Below the pieces are notes generated by a model, which did no database searches, was not told the origin of the DNA, and was given only the letters and a program-made list of their open reading frames with translations. Made by a program: the position numbers and the translations under genes. Source: CAZHNW01 sp942491575 (GTDB lineage Bacteria > Spirochaetota > UBA4802 > UBA5550). Taken from it: a stretch of 64,000 nucleotides of DNA. Location: contig CALOBT010000025.1 of the NCBI GenBank assembly GCA_942491575.1, positions 1,550,001 to 1,614,000 on the forward strand, given 5' to 3'. Shown here one piece after another: positions 50,742-60,616 of the stretch (position 1 is its first letter; each line of letters opens with the position of its first letter).

Positions 50742-51263
50742 TTATTCCTTTACATAGTCCCGCCATGACTTTTCGTTGATGAGAAGATCAACAATCGAGG
50801 CCTTTCCATGATAGTCAACCGAAAGTACCAGTTTCCCCTTACCCTTTCGTACCACACTGTCGAGTTTGAGGGCATGTGCCTCGGGGATAAAAAACTTCTC
50901 CACACCTGCGGTAAACCTTCCCCTCTGGCATCTGCCCTTCAGAATAATATCACAGTCTCCCCGGTAGCGGTCGATTGAACTTCCCCTTAAGGAACGGCTG
51001 CTAATCGAACCATCGTCTTCTTTATTGATACAGACAAGAACATCCCCATAGGCGGTTTTACCGCTGCAGGCCCCTCCCGTATTAAGATCAAGGCGGTAAA
51101 TCAGGTAATGTCCCGAGAGAAGGTCACGGGGATCAAAACCTGTAACAGGTATCGTGACCCTTTTCCCCGTCATTACCTTCACCCCCTTATAGGTCGCCAG
51201 AAGTACAAGGCAAATAATGGGAAAAATTAATGCGGCAATCAGTTTTCTTTTATCAATATTCAT
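50742..51263 (-). CDS. GDYXXLXY-domain membrane-anchored protein
   Basis: 173 residues. One N-terminal membrane helix (about 8-28), then FDPRDLLSGHYLIYRL, a variant of the GDYXXLXY motif with His in place of Asp, and a periplasmic beta domain ending in IVDLLINEKSWRDYVKE. ATG at 51263 overlaps the previous TGA (ATGA) and has AGGGGGG 8 bases before it, so translation is coupled to the DUF2157 gene; the longer in-frame start is not needed. This pair is a known conserved neighbourhood of unknown function. Confidence 0.85.
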   Translation of the reverse strand: MNIDKRKLIAALIFPIICLVLLATYKGVKVMTGKRVTIPVTGFDPRDLLSGHYLIYRLDLNTGGACSGKTAYGDVLVCINKEDDGSISSRSLRGSSIDRYRGDCDIILKGRCQRGRFTAGVEKFFIPEAHALKLDSVVRKGKGKLVLSVDYHGKASIVDLLINEKSWRDYVKE

Positions 51264-52429
51264 TGCAGTGCCCCCCTGAGCCATCCCTCGAGATTATCAC
51301 GTTTTTTGAACCAGAGCATGGCGGCGCCGATAATTATCAGTCCTGAAATAATAAGGCCAAAACCCGTCGTAGCGAGATTTTCAAACACCTGAAAGTATAC
51401 AACAAGGAAACGTACCCCCATCAGGAGCGTAACCAGGTGAAAAAGTTTTTTATTATTCCTTATGATAAATATCATTCCCGCCAGAAGCAGCATTACAAGG
51501 GTATAGAGTGCGCCGAAAAACTTCCCCACCCCTCCTAAAAAAAGAGTGCTGCTGAACTCATGGGGCAAAAGAATGAGAAGCGTCAGGAGTGACATGACCG
51601 AAACAATGACCTTTTCCCTTTTTGAAAATTCTTTATCGGCAAGACTGATGATTGCCGCCGGAATTCCGACAATAAGAACAGGCAGAGCAGCCCCGGTCAC
51701 CGGGTCCATATGTTTTGATGAAAGAAATATATCCATCCAGATGATGGCACCGGCAAGGGACGGGAGTGTCCACATCAACAGGGCCTCACCGTGACGGCGA
51801 AGTGGGGCAACCCTCTTGAACAGCTGCGACAGAAGCAGAAGAATAAATGGGAGAAAAATAAATATTGCATAAACCAGATCAAAGTCGTGTCGCGACTGCA
51901 GGTTATACCAGTAGGATTTTCGCGAAAAGGCATACTGAAGGTAGGTAATCACCGCCGCCCCGCACCAGAGATGCACCAGGAAGATACGCCGACCCAGGAG
52001 GGTTGCGGGGAAAACAATAACCAGCCAGAATGCAAGGGCCTGAAAGAGTTCCCCCCCGGTATGGAAGACCTGGGAGATGAGTCCGATACTTCCGAGGCAG
52101 AGAAAAACAAAAAGTGCCAGGAGGGCATCAAAAACTATATCATTATCTTTTTGCGATACTTTATAAACAGTGAAGGCAACAGCGGAGAGAAAAAGGAGAT
52201 TATTTATAAGTTTCACCATGGGGGGAATTCTTTCCCAGTTCGCCGCAATGAGGGAGATCACTCCAATACCGATAACCACGACTCCGAGAATGATAAATCC
52301 GTATAGAACCCAGCGGGTACGGACATCACTGCTCTTTGAGGTTTCATATTCGAGGATACTTTCGGCCTGGACGCCGGTAATAAGCCCGTTTTCAGCCCAA
52401 TCACTGAGATATTTCTGCAGTTTTTTCAT
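51260..52429 (-). CDS. DUF2157 polytopic membrane protein
   Basis: 389 residues from MKKLQKYL (GGGGAA upstream); a TTG-type longer start lacks support. The cytoplasmic N terminus LSDWAENGLITGVQAESILEYE is the DUF2157 hallmark, and about ten membrane segments follow, with WVLYGFIILGVVVIGIGVISLIAANWE (ends WVLYGFII and LIAANWE) in the first. Function unknown; paired with the GDYXXLXY gene. Confidence 0.85.
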   Translation of the reverse strand: MKKLQKYLSDWAENGLITGVQAESILEYETSKSSDVRTRWVLYGFIILGVVVIGIGVISLIAANWERIPPMVKLINNLLFLSAVAFTVYKVSQKDNDIVFDALLALFVFLCLGSIGLISQVFHTGGELFQALAFWLVIVFPATLLGRRIFLVHLWCGAAVITYLQYAFSRKSYWYNLQSRHDFDLVYAIFIFLPFILLLLSQLFKRVAPLRRHGEALLMWTLPSLAGAIIWMDIFLSSKHMDPVTGAALPVLIVGIPAAIISLADKEFSKREKVIVSVMSLLTLLILLPHEFSSTLFLGGVGKFFGALYTLVMLLLAGMIFIIRNNKKLFHLVTLLMGVRFLVVYFQVFENLATTGFGLIISGLIIIGAAMLWFKKRDNLEGWLRGALQ

Positions 52430-52515
52430 TCTCTGCTTCCCCTTTTTTCGAAGTTTCAGTTTAGCGCACCTTAGCATATGCTTCGGGAACCGTCAAATGG
52501 TAAATTGGGTATATT

Positions 52516-52635
52516 ATGGCAGGCTCAAGTATCAGGAATGAGGCTATCGCTCTCTACCGCCACTACGGTTTCGAGTAATACGGAGTCAAACATCTTTTAG
52601 GGCGATACAAACAGTCCTACTTCCCTGATTTATAA
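52516..52635 (+). pseudogene. possible remnant of a GNAT acetyltransferase 3' end
   Basis: From an ATG the frame reads MAGSSIRNEAIALYRHYGFE, then TAA, then YGVKHLLGRYKQSYFPDL and TAA. NEAIALYRHYGFE is the typical last-helix motif of GNAT enzymes (N-x-A-I-x-L-Y-x-x-x-G-F-E), and the codons after the stop continue the expected strand. No acetyl-CoA loop is found upstream, so this looks like a decayed fragment. Weakly supported because it is short. Confidence 0.35.
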
Positions 52636-52656
52636 AAAAAAAACGGCAAAGGAAGT

Positions 52657-54240
52657 TTAAACTTCCTCATCCGAAACCTGTGTCAGTTTCATCATCACCA
52701 CACCGTGTCCTGGAACTGTGCATGAAACTTCCCCCTCAAAAATACCGAGATCTTTTTGCCGCCAGATATCCCGGCCAATGCAGCTGGAAAACAAACCAGC
52801 CCCCTCAAGGTTAAGTTTAATCCTGAACCTGAAGGGAAAGCGGTTAAAAAAACATACCGCAATTGAACCGTCATACATCTCCCGAAGCCACACCTCACGC
52901 ATAAAGCCCGCGGGTATGCACCGCGGCACCGCACCGAGGGGGTCCTGGTTAACCGACAGCACCTCGTCATTGGTGAGAAGCCCCCTGGTGAAATCATCTA
53001 TACCGGAGAGGTCACAGGAGAGCATCAGTGGCGCCCCCATTATGCACCAGAGGCTTACCTGGCTGTACTGTTCAACGGGGAGGAGACGTGACTTTTTGAA
53101 TTTTCCGTCGCCGCGGTTCGGCATACCGAAACTTCCCACCTGCAGCATATCAGGATCATTGAAGTGTCCCGGGGCTGAAAATTTCAGCCACTTCTTCTGA
53201 CGTGAGACGATATATGAAATACTCCACCACCTGTCCGTAATATCCCCGGTGTTGCGCCAGCAGTTTGCCAGGCGTGACAGGCCACGGGCATTTTCATATG
53301 GTGCGGTATTGGATATACTGAAGACAATATCCCTTCCGCAGTTTTTCAGCTCTTCATGGAGGCGCTCTGTCGTGGGGGTATCATTCGGGTTCCAGTCATA
53401 CTTAACGTAGTCAAAACCCCATGCAGCCCACTGCCGGGCATCGGCATCGCAGTGCCACCGTGGCCCCACTTCACCCATCCCCTTCCTGATTGCCCTGGGA
53501 TAACGTCCGAAGAGCTGTCCCGGCTGCCGGCGTTTATCTGCAGGAAGTGCATACTCATCATATCCTTCTTCAGGTTCTGTGCCGCCGACAAATCCAGCGT
53601 AGCTCCCCATCCATGGAGTGGAATAAATTCCAGCCTTCAGGCCGCGGTCATGGATGTAATCGCAGAGCCCCGGCATATCAGGAAACTTTTCGTTTCCCTG
53701 GATTGCCCCCGCTTCACCGCGGCGCTCCCCCTGCCAGCAGTCATCAATGTTTATATATGTCCATCCGTGATCTGCAAGACCGCTTGCATCCATTGCTGCG
53801 GCTGCTTTTCGGATATTGTCGTGGCTCACCGCCTCACTCCAGCAGTACCAGCTGTTCCAACCCATTGGCGGAGTGAGACATATCTCCTCACCACAGCGAA
53901 TTTCAAGGTCCGTTGATACTGATCCCAGGTTGTTTTTCACGGAAAGCCTGACCTTATAGCTACCGGCCTCTTTTATGGTTCCGGTGATGATTCCTGTGGA
54001 AACATCGGCATTAAGTCCATGGGGAAGATTATCTGCATCAAAGGTGAGGGGCAGTTTGCCTGTAGCGGCAATTTTGAAAAAAAAGGGGCTCCCGGGGCGC
54101 ACGCCGAAGAGGCGGGAACAATTAATGCGTGGTTCATCAGGCGGCGGGGGAGTAAGGATCTCCCCGGAAGAGGAGAGGCCCCACCGCCTGATGCATAAGA
54201 GGATCAGAAGGGAAATTACAACTACTAAAATTAAAAGCAT
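52657..54240 (-). CDS. GH27 alpha-galactosidase with N-terminal Ig-like domain
   Basis: 527 residues. An N-terminal membrane helix (1-16) anchors it outward. RINCSRLFGVRPGSPFFF and LNADVSTGIITG (about 38-110) form the putative-Ig/He_PIG region often found in such enzymes. The GH27 barrel starts TPPMGWNSWYCW; the nucleophile is Asp282 (YVKYDWN), the acid/base in WRNTGDITDRW (Asp333 or Asp336), with INIDDCWQ and GHFNDPDML as further motifs. A C-terminal beta domain follows. It frees terminal alpha-galactose from oligosaccharides or glycans. Last in an operon after a GH63-like enzyme and a GPH symporter. Confidence 0.92.
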   Translation of the reverse strand: MLLILVVVISLLILLCIRRWGLSSSGEILTPPPPDEPRINCSRLFGVRPGSPFFFKIAATGKLPLTFDADNLPHGLNADVSTGIITGTIKEAGSYKVRLSVKNNLGSVSTDLEIRCGEEICLTPPMGWNSWYCWSEAVSHDNIRKAAAAMDASGLADHGWTYINIDDCWQGERRGEAGAIQGNEKFPDMPGLCDYIHDRGLKAGIYSTPWMGSYAGFVGGTEPEEGYDEYALPADKRRQPGQLFGRYPRAIRKGMGEVGPRWHCDADARQWAAWGFDYVKYDWNPNDTPTTERLHEELKNCGRDIVFSISNTAPYENARGLSRLANCWRNTGDITDRWWSISYIVSRQKKWLKFSAPGHFNDPDMLQVGSFGMPNRGDGKFKKSRLLPVEQYSQVSLWCIMGAPLMLSCDLSGIDDFTRGLLTNDEVLSVNQDPLGAVPRCIPAGFMREVWLREMYDGSIAVCFFNRFPFRFRIKLNLEGAGLFSSCIGRDIWRQKDLGIFEGEVSCTVPGHGVVMMKLTQVSDEEV

Positions 54241-54297
54241 AAAAATTATTCTCTATACGGTAACGGAATTATTTAAAGAACCATTAAAGGGTCTTTT

Positions 54298-55914
54298 TCA
54301 TACTGCGATACGATGCTTCTCTTTTCCTTTGTTCAATTTCAGAAGGCGACGGCTTCCCTCTCCGGTGATAATCTCAAGCTCCAGACCGGGACCAGTCAAA
54401 TTAACCTCTGATTCAATTACGATGACATCATTTTCACCTGATCTTTTTTCACAGATTAGACTGACTTTGGTTCCGCAGACATGAAGCCCCTCAATACCGT
54501 GGCGGTCGAGACGGTACAGGTTCCAGATAATTTTTTTCTCATCCCCCTGCACACGTATTCCCAGAATATTTTCAATCAGCATCGCCACGGGGCCTATGCC
54601 GCTCCAGCCGGTAAAATCATCCTTGCAGAAATTTTTCCCGTCTTTTTTTGTGCCGGGAAGAAAGTTACCATCCCTGTCCGGTTCAGGGGCGTAGAGTTCA
54701 TATACGGTTTTTTTATCCCGGTAAACGAGGCTCATTGCATTCAGATAACGCGTGGAAATTTCACGTGCTTCATTTTCATAACCGTAATTTGACAATCCCC
54801 GGACCACCATATAATTGGTCGGAGCCCAGACGCCGCCGAGCCAGTATCTTCCCCCGGGGTCATAATCTTTCTGATCACGGGCAAGGGCCGGTACGGGAAC
54901 CGGGGAATTAAAACTTCCGGTATCATTTAAATGATCCACAAGTCTCACCGCCTGCTGCGGTGATGCGATACCCGCCAGGAGGGGCCAGAAACCTGCTGCG
55001 GTTTTTATATTTTTTAAACTTCCCCCATCATCAATATCATAATAGAAACCATCACCTTTATCCCACATGAAACGATTGCAGGCATGGGAAATCAATTCCG
55101 CCGCACCTTCGTGACGCCGGGTTTCCCCCTCTTCACCGATACGCCGGTAGAGCTCTGCTATCATTTTATGATTCAGCACCACCTGTGCTGTCAAATCGAT
55201 CCATCCGCTTCCGCGGCGCGGGGTGTTGTCCATTCCCGTACCGTCTCCGGTATTCCAGAAGAGTTTATGCCGGGAACGTTTGCTTCGCATTGAATCGTCC
55301 AGCCAGCAGCTCTGAGCCTCGAGGGCCGGGAGCACTCTTTTAATACGGGAATCATCCCCGGTCATTTTCATGTATTCGACTTCGGTCCAGGCGAAGAGGG
55401 GGGGATTTACCGCATTTGGATAATTCCCCCACCAGTGCTCCCTCCCGGTCTTTTCTGAAAAAATACGCCAGATCATCCCGTCTTCACGCTGCCTGGCATA
55501 GAAATTATCCAGGGCCCCGATTGCGGGAAAGATGTGATGGATATACCGGGCATACATGATAATGAAGGTCATGTCCCACTGGTATAGTTTTTTATCCAGT
55601 GCCGCGTCAATGTAGGGGCTGCTGAAATATTTACCCGGCGGATTCATGTGACGGGTAAAGACAGATTCCCATACCGCGTCGTAGAGCTCGATCCATTCAG
55701 GATTGTCCTCCAGTACAGGCCGCGGTATCAGGTGACGGACTTCTTCATACACAGGGAGTTTCCCCACGGGGGATATGTCCGCGGTAAAATAACGTCCCAC
55801 CCTCCCCTTACGTCCCATGGGTAAGAGGCGGTAAAGGAAGGAAGTTACATCGGGATATCGCGCCTCAAATTTTTTGGGCTGCCGGTTAACTCTCACGGCA
55901 GCCATCGATTTCAA
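54298..55914 (-). CDS. (alpha/alpha)6-barrel glycoside hydrolase, GH63/MGH1-like
   Basis: 538 residues. No signal peptide. The alpha-helical barrel has LYQWDMTFIIMYARY, HWWGNYPNAVNPPLFAW, GDGTGMDNTPRRG, RYWLGGVWAPTNYMVVRGL and FTGWSGIGPVAMLIENILG, the usual pattern of MGH1/trehalase-like glucosidases, with likely catalytic Asp in GMDNT and Glu in VYELYAPEP. The exact sugar is unknown, but its place between an alpha-galactosidase and a sugar symporter suggests it trims the same oligosaccharide. TTG at 55914 or ATG at 55905 may be the start; ribosome sites are weak. Confidence 0.8.
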   Translation of the reverse strand: MKSMAAVRVNRQPKKFEARYPDVTSFLYRLLPMGRKGRVGRYFTADISPVGKLPVYEEVRHLIPRPVLEDNPEWIELYDAVWESVFTRHMNPPGKYFSSPYIDAALDKKLYQWDMTFIIMYARYIHHIFPAIGALDNFYARQREDGMIWRIFSEKTGREHWWGNYPNAVNPPLFAWTEVEYMKMTGDDSRIKRVLPALEAQSCWLDDSMRSKRSRHKLFWNTGDGTGMDNTPRRGSGWIDLTAQVVLNHKMIAELYRRIGEEGETRRHEGAAELISHACNRFMWDKGDGFYYDIDDGGSLKNIKTAAGFWPLLAGIASPQQAVRLVDHLNDTGSFNSPVPVPALARDQKDYDPGGRYWLGGVWAPTNYMVVRGLSNYGYENEAREISTRYLNAMSLVYRDKKTVYELYAPEPDRDGNFLPGTKKDGKNFCKDDFTGWSGIGPVAMLIENILGIRVQGDEKKIIWNLYRLDRHGIEGLHVCGTKVSLICEKRSGENDVIVIESEVNLTGPGLELEIITGEGSRRLLKLNKGKEKHRIAV

Positions 55915-55950
55915 TAAACAATAAATTCATGGAGGATATTTTCCTTCCCC

Positions 55951-57336
55951 CTATTTATCTGCCTTGCGGGCCTCAAGCTCTTTTCTTATTACATCGAAGC
56001 TTTCCCTGGTAATGGGAAGCAGCTTCACGAAAATGGCTGAAATCATAAAACTGATCCCTGGAGCCACCCCGATAAGAAAACGCACGGACATAATGGCTGA
56101 CGCGGGCTGTACAATTACCTGCGTCGCCGCAATGGCGGCGTCGGGACTCGCCTTGATATATCCAAAGATATCCAGCACTACCCCTGTCAGGGCAATAGCA
56201 ACCGCGGAGGCAACCTTATAGAGAAATGTGGATATACCGAAGAAGGCGCCCTCACGTCGTATCCCGTTATGGTACTCATCGATTTCAATTACATCGGGGA
56301 GTATCGACCATGGGATAATCTGTGAGGCGGATATACCAATACCCGAGAGGGCGCAGATAACGATGGTAAAGGTAATATTTCCTTCAGGAACGAAAAGACA
56401 CCCAAGCATTACCACTGTGAAGTAAAGGGCAGCAATGATATAGGCCTTCTTTTTTCCCAGCTTGTTGCCGAGAAAAATCCAGAGGGGGGCAGCAGCTACG
56501 GCAATCACCAGGGGAATGGCCATGTAGATGGTGGCATCACCCTTCACCTTCACCACGTCGGCAATAAAAAAGTAGAAGTTAGCCATTATTATATCAAAAC
56601 CAATCATATTGAAGAGGAACATCCCGAGGACGATACGGAATTCTTTCAGTTTAAAAAACGAACCGATGGTCTTAAAAAATCCTTCGAATTCATGTTCCGG
56701 CACCCTTGTCCTTTCATGAGTACCCATTGCGGTAATAAACAGGATACCGATAATCAGGACCCCGAAAATCATCCCCATGTAGGAGAAGCTGGAACTCTTG
56801 GCTACATTACCGAAAAGAACATCCACTACGAGGGTAACTCCCGCCGCTCCGATGAGGGTACCGACAAAACTGGACCCCATGCGAAAACCGGAGAGACTGG
56901 TCCGCTCATCATAATTCTGGGTCATCTCCGCCATGAGAGATCCGTAGGGAACCGCCACCACGGTAAAGGATGTATTAAACATGATGAAAACCAAAAGGTA
57001 ATAGAAAAAACGAAACAGCTCAGAGCCCTGTGGGACAAACCAGAGTCCCGCGAAACAAATGCCCATGGGGATGGCACCGAAAAAGATATAGGGCCGCCTG
57101 CGCCCCCACTTTGACTTCGTAGCATCAGAGATGCGGCCCATCAGGTAATCGGTGATGGCGTCCCAGGCCCTGGCAAGACCAAAAATCAAACCGGCCAGAC
57201 CAGGAGAGATTCCTCCCACATTAACCATAAAGTAAAGCATATAGAAACCGATGGCACCATAAGCAATATTGATGGCGGTATCACCGACACCGTAGGCTAG
57301 TTTCTCTCGAATGGGAATAACATAATCTTTTTTCAC
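55951..57336 (-). CDS. GPH-family sugar:cation symporter (MelB-like MFS)
   Basis: 461 residues with about twelve membrane segments. KLAYGVGDTAINIAYG, ARAWDAITDYLMGRISDATKSKWGRRRPYI (ends ARAWDAITDYLMG and KWGRRRPYI; the Asp residues bind the cation in MelB) and EIDEYHNGIRREGAFFG (the second-half loop) identify the family. It imports a glycoside with Na+ or H+. It is first in the operon with the GH63-like and GH27 enzymes, 36 bases before the former. The substrate is probably an alpha-galactoside. Confidence 0.9.
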   Translation of the reverse strand: MKKDYVIPIREKLAYGVGDTAINIAYGAIGFYMLYFMVNVGGISPGLAGLIFGLARAWDAITDYLMGRISDATKSKWGRRRPYIFFGAIPMGICFAGLWFVPQGSELFRFFYYLLVFIMFNTSFTVVAVPYGSLMAEMTQNYDERTSLSGFRMGSSFVGTLIGAAGVTLVVDVLFGNVAKSSSFSYMGMIFGVLIIGILFITAMGTHERTRVPEHEFEGFFKTIGSFFKLKEFRIVLGMFLFNMIGFDIIMANFYFFIADVVKVKGDATIYMAIPLVIAVAAAPLWIFLGNKLGKKKAYIIAALYFTVVMLGCLFVPEGNITFTIVICALSGIGISASQIIPWSILPDVIEIDEYHNGIRREGAFFGISTFLYKVASAVAIALTGVVLDIFGYIKASPDAAIAATQVIVQPASAIMSVRFLIGVAPGISFMISAIFVKLLPITRESFDVIRKELEARKADK

Positions 57337-57527
57337 AATTTAACTCCACATAATCGGTTTTTTGCATTTTGCATTATTTTCTTTGGCAATCAAGTAATCT
57401 TTTCCCGGAACGATTGACAAGTCAGTCAACATCATGAATGCCAAATTGTCAACAAAAAACCGGCTGGAAGTTTTAGTTGCATCTTACGGATGTTTTTTCA
57501 CCCCCCTCCCCTGTAAATCTGTTGAAT

Positions 57528-57570
57528 TGGAAGAGACAGCATGTTAAGATTTCACATGGTGTCTCTTCCA
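57528..57570. repeat. inverted repeat in the divergent spacer 57337-57694
   Basis: TGGAAGAGACA (57528-57538) and TGTCTCTTCCA (57560-57570) are perfect 11-bp arms; an inner CATGT / ACATG pair extends the stem. It lies 125 bases before the PocR kinase. A separate TTGAC-AAGTCA-GTCAA element is at about 57414-57429, nearer the symporter gene. No gene in this 358-base spacer. Confidence 0.6.
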
Positions 57571-57694
57571 GAACCAGAGATTAAAATACCCCTGAAGACA
57601 AAACTTTTTTCCAGGCAGGTCTACGGCATCTGGATTTAGTCTAATTCTTAAAAATGAGCAGCGAAAACATGATATCCTTTGAAGAAGAAATAAA

Positions 57695-60616
57695 ATGAGC
57701 AAGAACAAACAGCACCTGGTAGATGATAAATATCTTTTTAAGGACCTGGTGGATATTGAGCGCCTCAGAGAATTATTTGAAAGCTTCTCCCTCTCCACAG
57801 GATATACAATAGGGCTTGTCTCCCACCCGGACCAGGAACTGCTGATCAATACCGGCTGGAGGGATGCCTGCATGCTCTTCCATCGTGCCGTTCCCGATTC
57901 CAGGGCCAGCTGCGAAGAGAGCAATCGTAAACTCATGTCTCACCTTAAAAATTTAAAAGAACACAGCATACGGCATTGCGAAAATGGTCTGGTGGATGGC
58001 GCTACTCCCGTAATAATCAAAGGGGCCCACGTGGCCAACCTGGCGACGGGACAAATTTTTTTTCAGGAACCTGAGTTGGAACGCTTCAGGGAACAGGCCG
58101 AGGCCTACGAATATGATTTAGAGGCATATCTTAAGGCGATCAAGGAGATCCCCATAGTTACAGAGGAGGCCTTCAGAAATACATTATCCTTTCTAAGTGG
58201 ATTGGCGGTAATGCTGGCGGAACAGGGACTGGCGGAGATTCAACTCCGTGAGTCAAGTCAAACCGTCTTAAAGGAGGAAACATACCTGCGGACGCTAATA
58301 GAAACAATACCGGACCTTGTCTGGATGAAAGATCCCGATGGCGTATACCTTTCCTGTAACCGTAAATTTGAAAAATTCTTTGGGGCAAAGGAAGCGGAAA
58401 TAGTCGGTAAAACAGATTATGATTTCGTAGACATAAAACTGGCAGATTTTTTCCGCAAAAATGACAAGGCAGCCATGGCTGCAAATGAGCCGAGTATAAA
58501 CGAGGAGGAAATTACTTTCGCTGATGACGGACACAGGGAACTGCTTGAAACGATCAAGACACCTATTCACGATTCTGAAAACAGACTCATAGGCGTACTG
58601 GGCATTGCCCGCAATATTACGAGGCACAAAGAGACCTTAAAGGCACTTCGGAAAAGCGAAGAACAATATCGTCTTTTAATAGAAACCATGAATGACGGTT
58701 TTGCAATTCAGGAAAACCAGGTATTGACGTATGCCAACAACAGTTTTTGTTCCATGCTGGGCTACACAATAGACGAACTAATTGGAAAAAACATAAATAT
58801 TCTTTTTGATAAAAAAAATCAGAAAAAACTAAAAAACGAATTAGCTAAACGTGCAAAAGGAACAGCAGAGCCCTATGAAATAGAGATGATCAAAAAAGAC
58901 GGCGAAACAGTCCACATAATAATTTCCCCAAGTACAATGAGCTTTGACGGTAAAATCTTTCACGGAAGTTCCGCAACATTTACAGATATCACAAGCCGCA
59001 TACGGGCGGAAGAAATTTTACGAAGAAGTGAAAATGAATACCGTACAACAATGGAAAATCTCTCCATAGGTGTCCTCGTACATGCAAAGGATACACGTAT
59101 TTTGCTGAACAACAAAAAAGCGGCAGATATTCTTGGATTCAAAGGCAAACAAATGCTGGGAAAAGGTGCCATTGACCCGGCATGGGATTTTGTTCATGAT
59201 GATGAAACTCCAATGAAAGTTAAAGATTACCCCGTATCGAAGGTAATTTCAACGGGGAAACCGCTAAAAAATTACCTCGTGGGGGTAAGCAGGCCGGAGA
59301 GAGATTATACGACCTGGCTGACCGTTAATGCCACTCCCCTATTCTCCGATGATGGTGAACTTGAAAAGGTCATTGTAAATTTTGCAGACATCACCGAAAG
59401 AAAAAAAGCGGAAAACGAGCTGCACCATTTACGAAACTACCTCTCCAACATCATAGATTCAATGCCCTCAATTCTCATCGGAATTGATTCAGAGGGTATC
59501 GTGACACAGTGGAACCGTGAGGCCGAAGTGGCAACCGGGATTTCTGTTGCTGATGCAGTGGGACAATCTCTTGAAACATCTTTCCCCCGTCTCTACAGTG
59601 AGATGAAACGAGTGCGGAGTGCCATCGATGAAGGGCGGGAGCAGACCGACAGCAAACGCCCCCGGCAGGAAGAGGGTGAGACTATTTATGAAGATATAAC
59701 CATCTACCCCCTCATTTCCAACGGCAGCGAGGGGGCGGTAATCCGTATCGATGATGTGACAGAACAGGTGCGCCTGGAAGAAATGATGGTACAGTCTGAA
59801 AAAATGCTCTCAGTGGGGGGCCTGGCAGCAGGTATGGCCCATGAGATAAACAATCCCCTTGCCGGTCTGATGCAGGCTGCGGAAAACATGTCCAGGCGCC
59901 TTACTAAAATAGACCACCCCGCCAACCTGAAATCCGCAGAAGAGGCCGGTACAAACATGAAGGCGATAAACACCTTCATGGAAAATCGGGGCATCCTCCG
60001 CATGCTTCAGTCGATAAGCGAGGCAGGCATCAGGATTTCCGGCATAGTGGAAAACATGCTCAGCTTTGCCCGCAAAAGTGACTCCTCAGTTTCTTCTCAT
60101 GATATAGAGGACCTCCTTGATAAAACACTTGAACTGGCCGCTACTGATTATGATTTGAAAGGTCAGTATGATTTTAAAACAATCGAGATCACAAGAGACT
60201 ATGAAAAAGACCTGCCCCCCGTGCCCTGCGAAGGGGCAAAAATACAGCAGGTTTTTTTAAACATTTTCCGCAATGGCGCCCAGGCAATGAGTGAACATCG
60301 GGCAGAGTGTAATGCCCGTGGTATAAAATGCGAACCTCCGCGTTTTATTTTACGAATATATAAAGAATCGATACCCGCCATGTGCTGCATAGAGATAGAA
60401 GATAACGGACCGGGTATTGATGAAAAAACACGCAAACGAATCTTTGAGCCCTTTTTTACAACCAAGCAGGTTGGCATGGGAACCGGTCTTGGATTATCAG
60501 TATCCTATTTTATTATTTCTGAAAACCATGGAGGAACCATGAACGTTCAGTCTAAACCGGGAAGGGGCGCCAGGTTTATAATCAGACTGCCTTTTGAAAG
60601 AATTGATCGACTGTGA
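57695..60616 (+). CDS. PocR-PAS histidine kinase
   Basis: 973 residues, no membrane segments. An N-terminal PocR sensory domain (about 10-180: FESFSLSTGYTIGLV, INTGWRDACMLFHRAVPDSRASC quoted as GWRDACMLFH, RHCENGLVDGATPVI, NLATGQIFF) precedes four PAS domains (about 200-700), HisKA with His716 (GMAHEINNPLAG), and HATPase with DNGPGID, FFTTK and GTGLGLSVS. PocR domains bind hydrocarbon-like ligands such as 1,2-propanediol or related metabolites in the cytoplasm. No response regulator is adjacent, so it is an orphan kinase. The start has only a moderate ribosome site. Confidence 0.88.
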   Translation: MSKNKQHLVDDKYLFKDLVDIERLRELFESFSLSTGYTIGLVSHPDQELLINTGWRDACMLFHRAVPDSRASCEESNRKLMSHLKNLKEHSIRHCENGLVDGATPVIIKGAHVANLATGQIFFQEPELERFREQAEAYEYDLEAYLKAIKEIPIVTEEAFRNTLSFLSGLAVMLAEQGLAEIQLRESSQTVLKEETYLRTLIETIPDLVWMKDPDGVYLSCNRKFEKFFGAKEAEIVGKTDYDFVDIKLADFFRKNDKAAMAANEPSINEEEITFADDGHRELLETIKTPIHDSENRLIGVLGIARNITRHKETLKALRKSEEQYRLLIETMNDGFAIQENQVLTYANNSFCSMLGYTIDELIGKNINILFDKKNQKKLKNELAKRAKGTAEPYEIEMIKKDGETVHIIISPSTMSFDGKIFHGSSATFTDITSRIRAEEILRRSENEYRTTMENLSIGVLVHAKDTRILLNNKKAADILGFKGKQMLGKGAIDPAWDFVHDDETPMKVKDYPVSKVISTGKPLKNYLVGVSRPERDYTTWLTVNATPLFSDDGELEKVIVNFADITERKKAENELHHLRNYLSNIIDSMPSILIGIDSEGIVTQWNREAEVATGISVADAVGQSLETSFPRLYSEMKRVRSAIDEGREQTDSKRPRQEEGETIYEDITIYPLISNGSEGAVIRIDDVTEQVRLEEMMVQSEKMLSVGGLAAGMAHEINNPLAGLMQAAENMSRRLTKIDHPANLKSAEEAGTNMKAINTFMENRGILRMLQSISEAGIRISGIVENMLSFARKSDSSVSSHDIEDLLDKTLELAATDYDLKGQYDFKTIEITRDYEKDLPPVPCEGAKIQQVFLNIFRNGAQAMSEHRAECNARGIKCEPPRFILRIYKESIPAMCCIEIEDNGPGIDEKTRKRIFEPFFTTKQVGMGTGLGLSVSYFIISENHGGTMNVQSKPGRGARFIIRLPFERIDRL

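Noticed and set aside
52576..52578. Recoded stop in the GNAT-like fragment
   Set aside because: The codon is TAA, which is not used for selenocysteine, and no SECIS-like hairpin follows.
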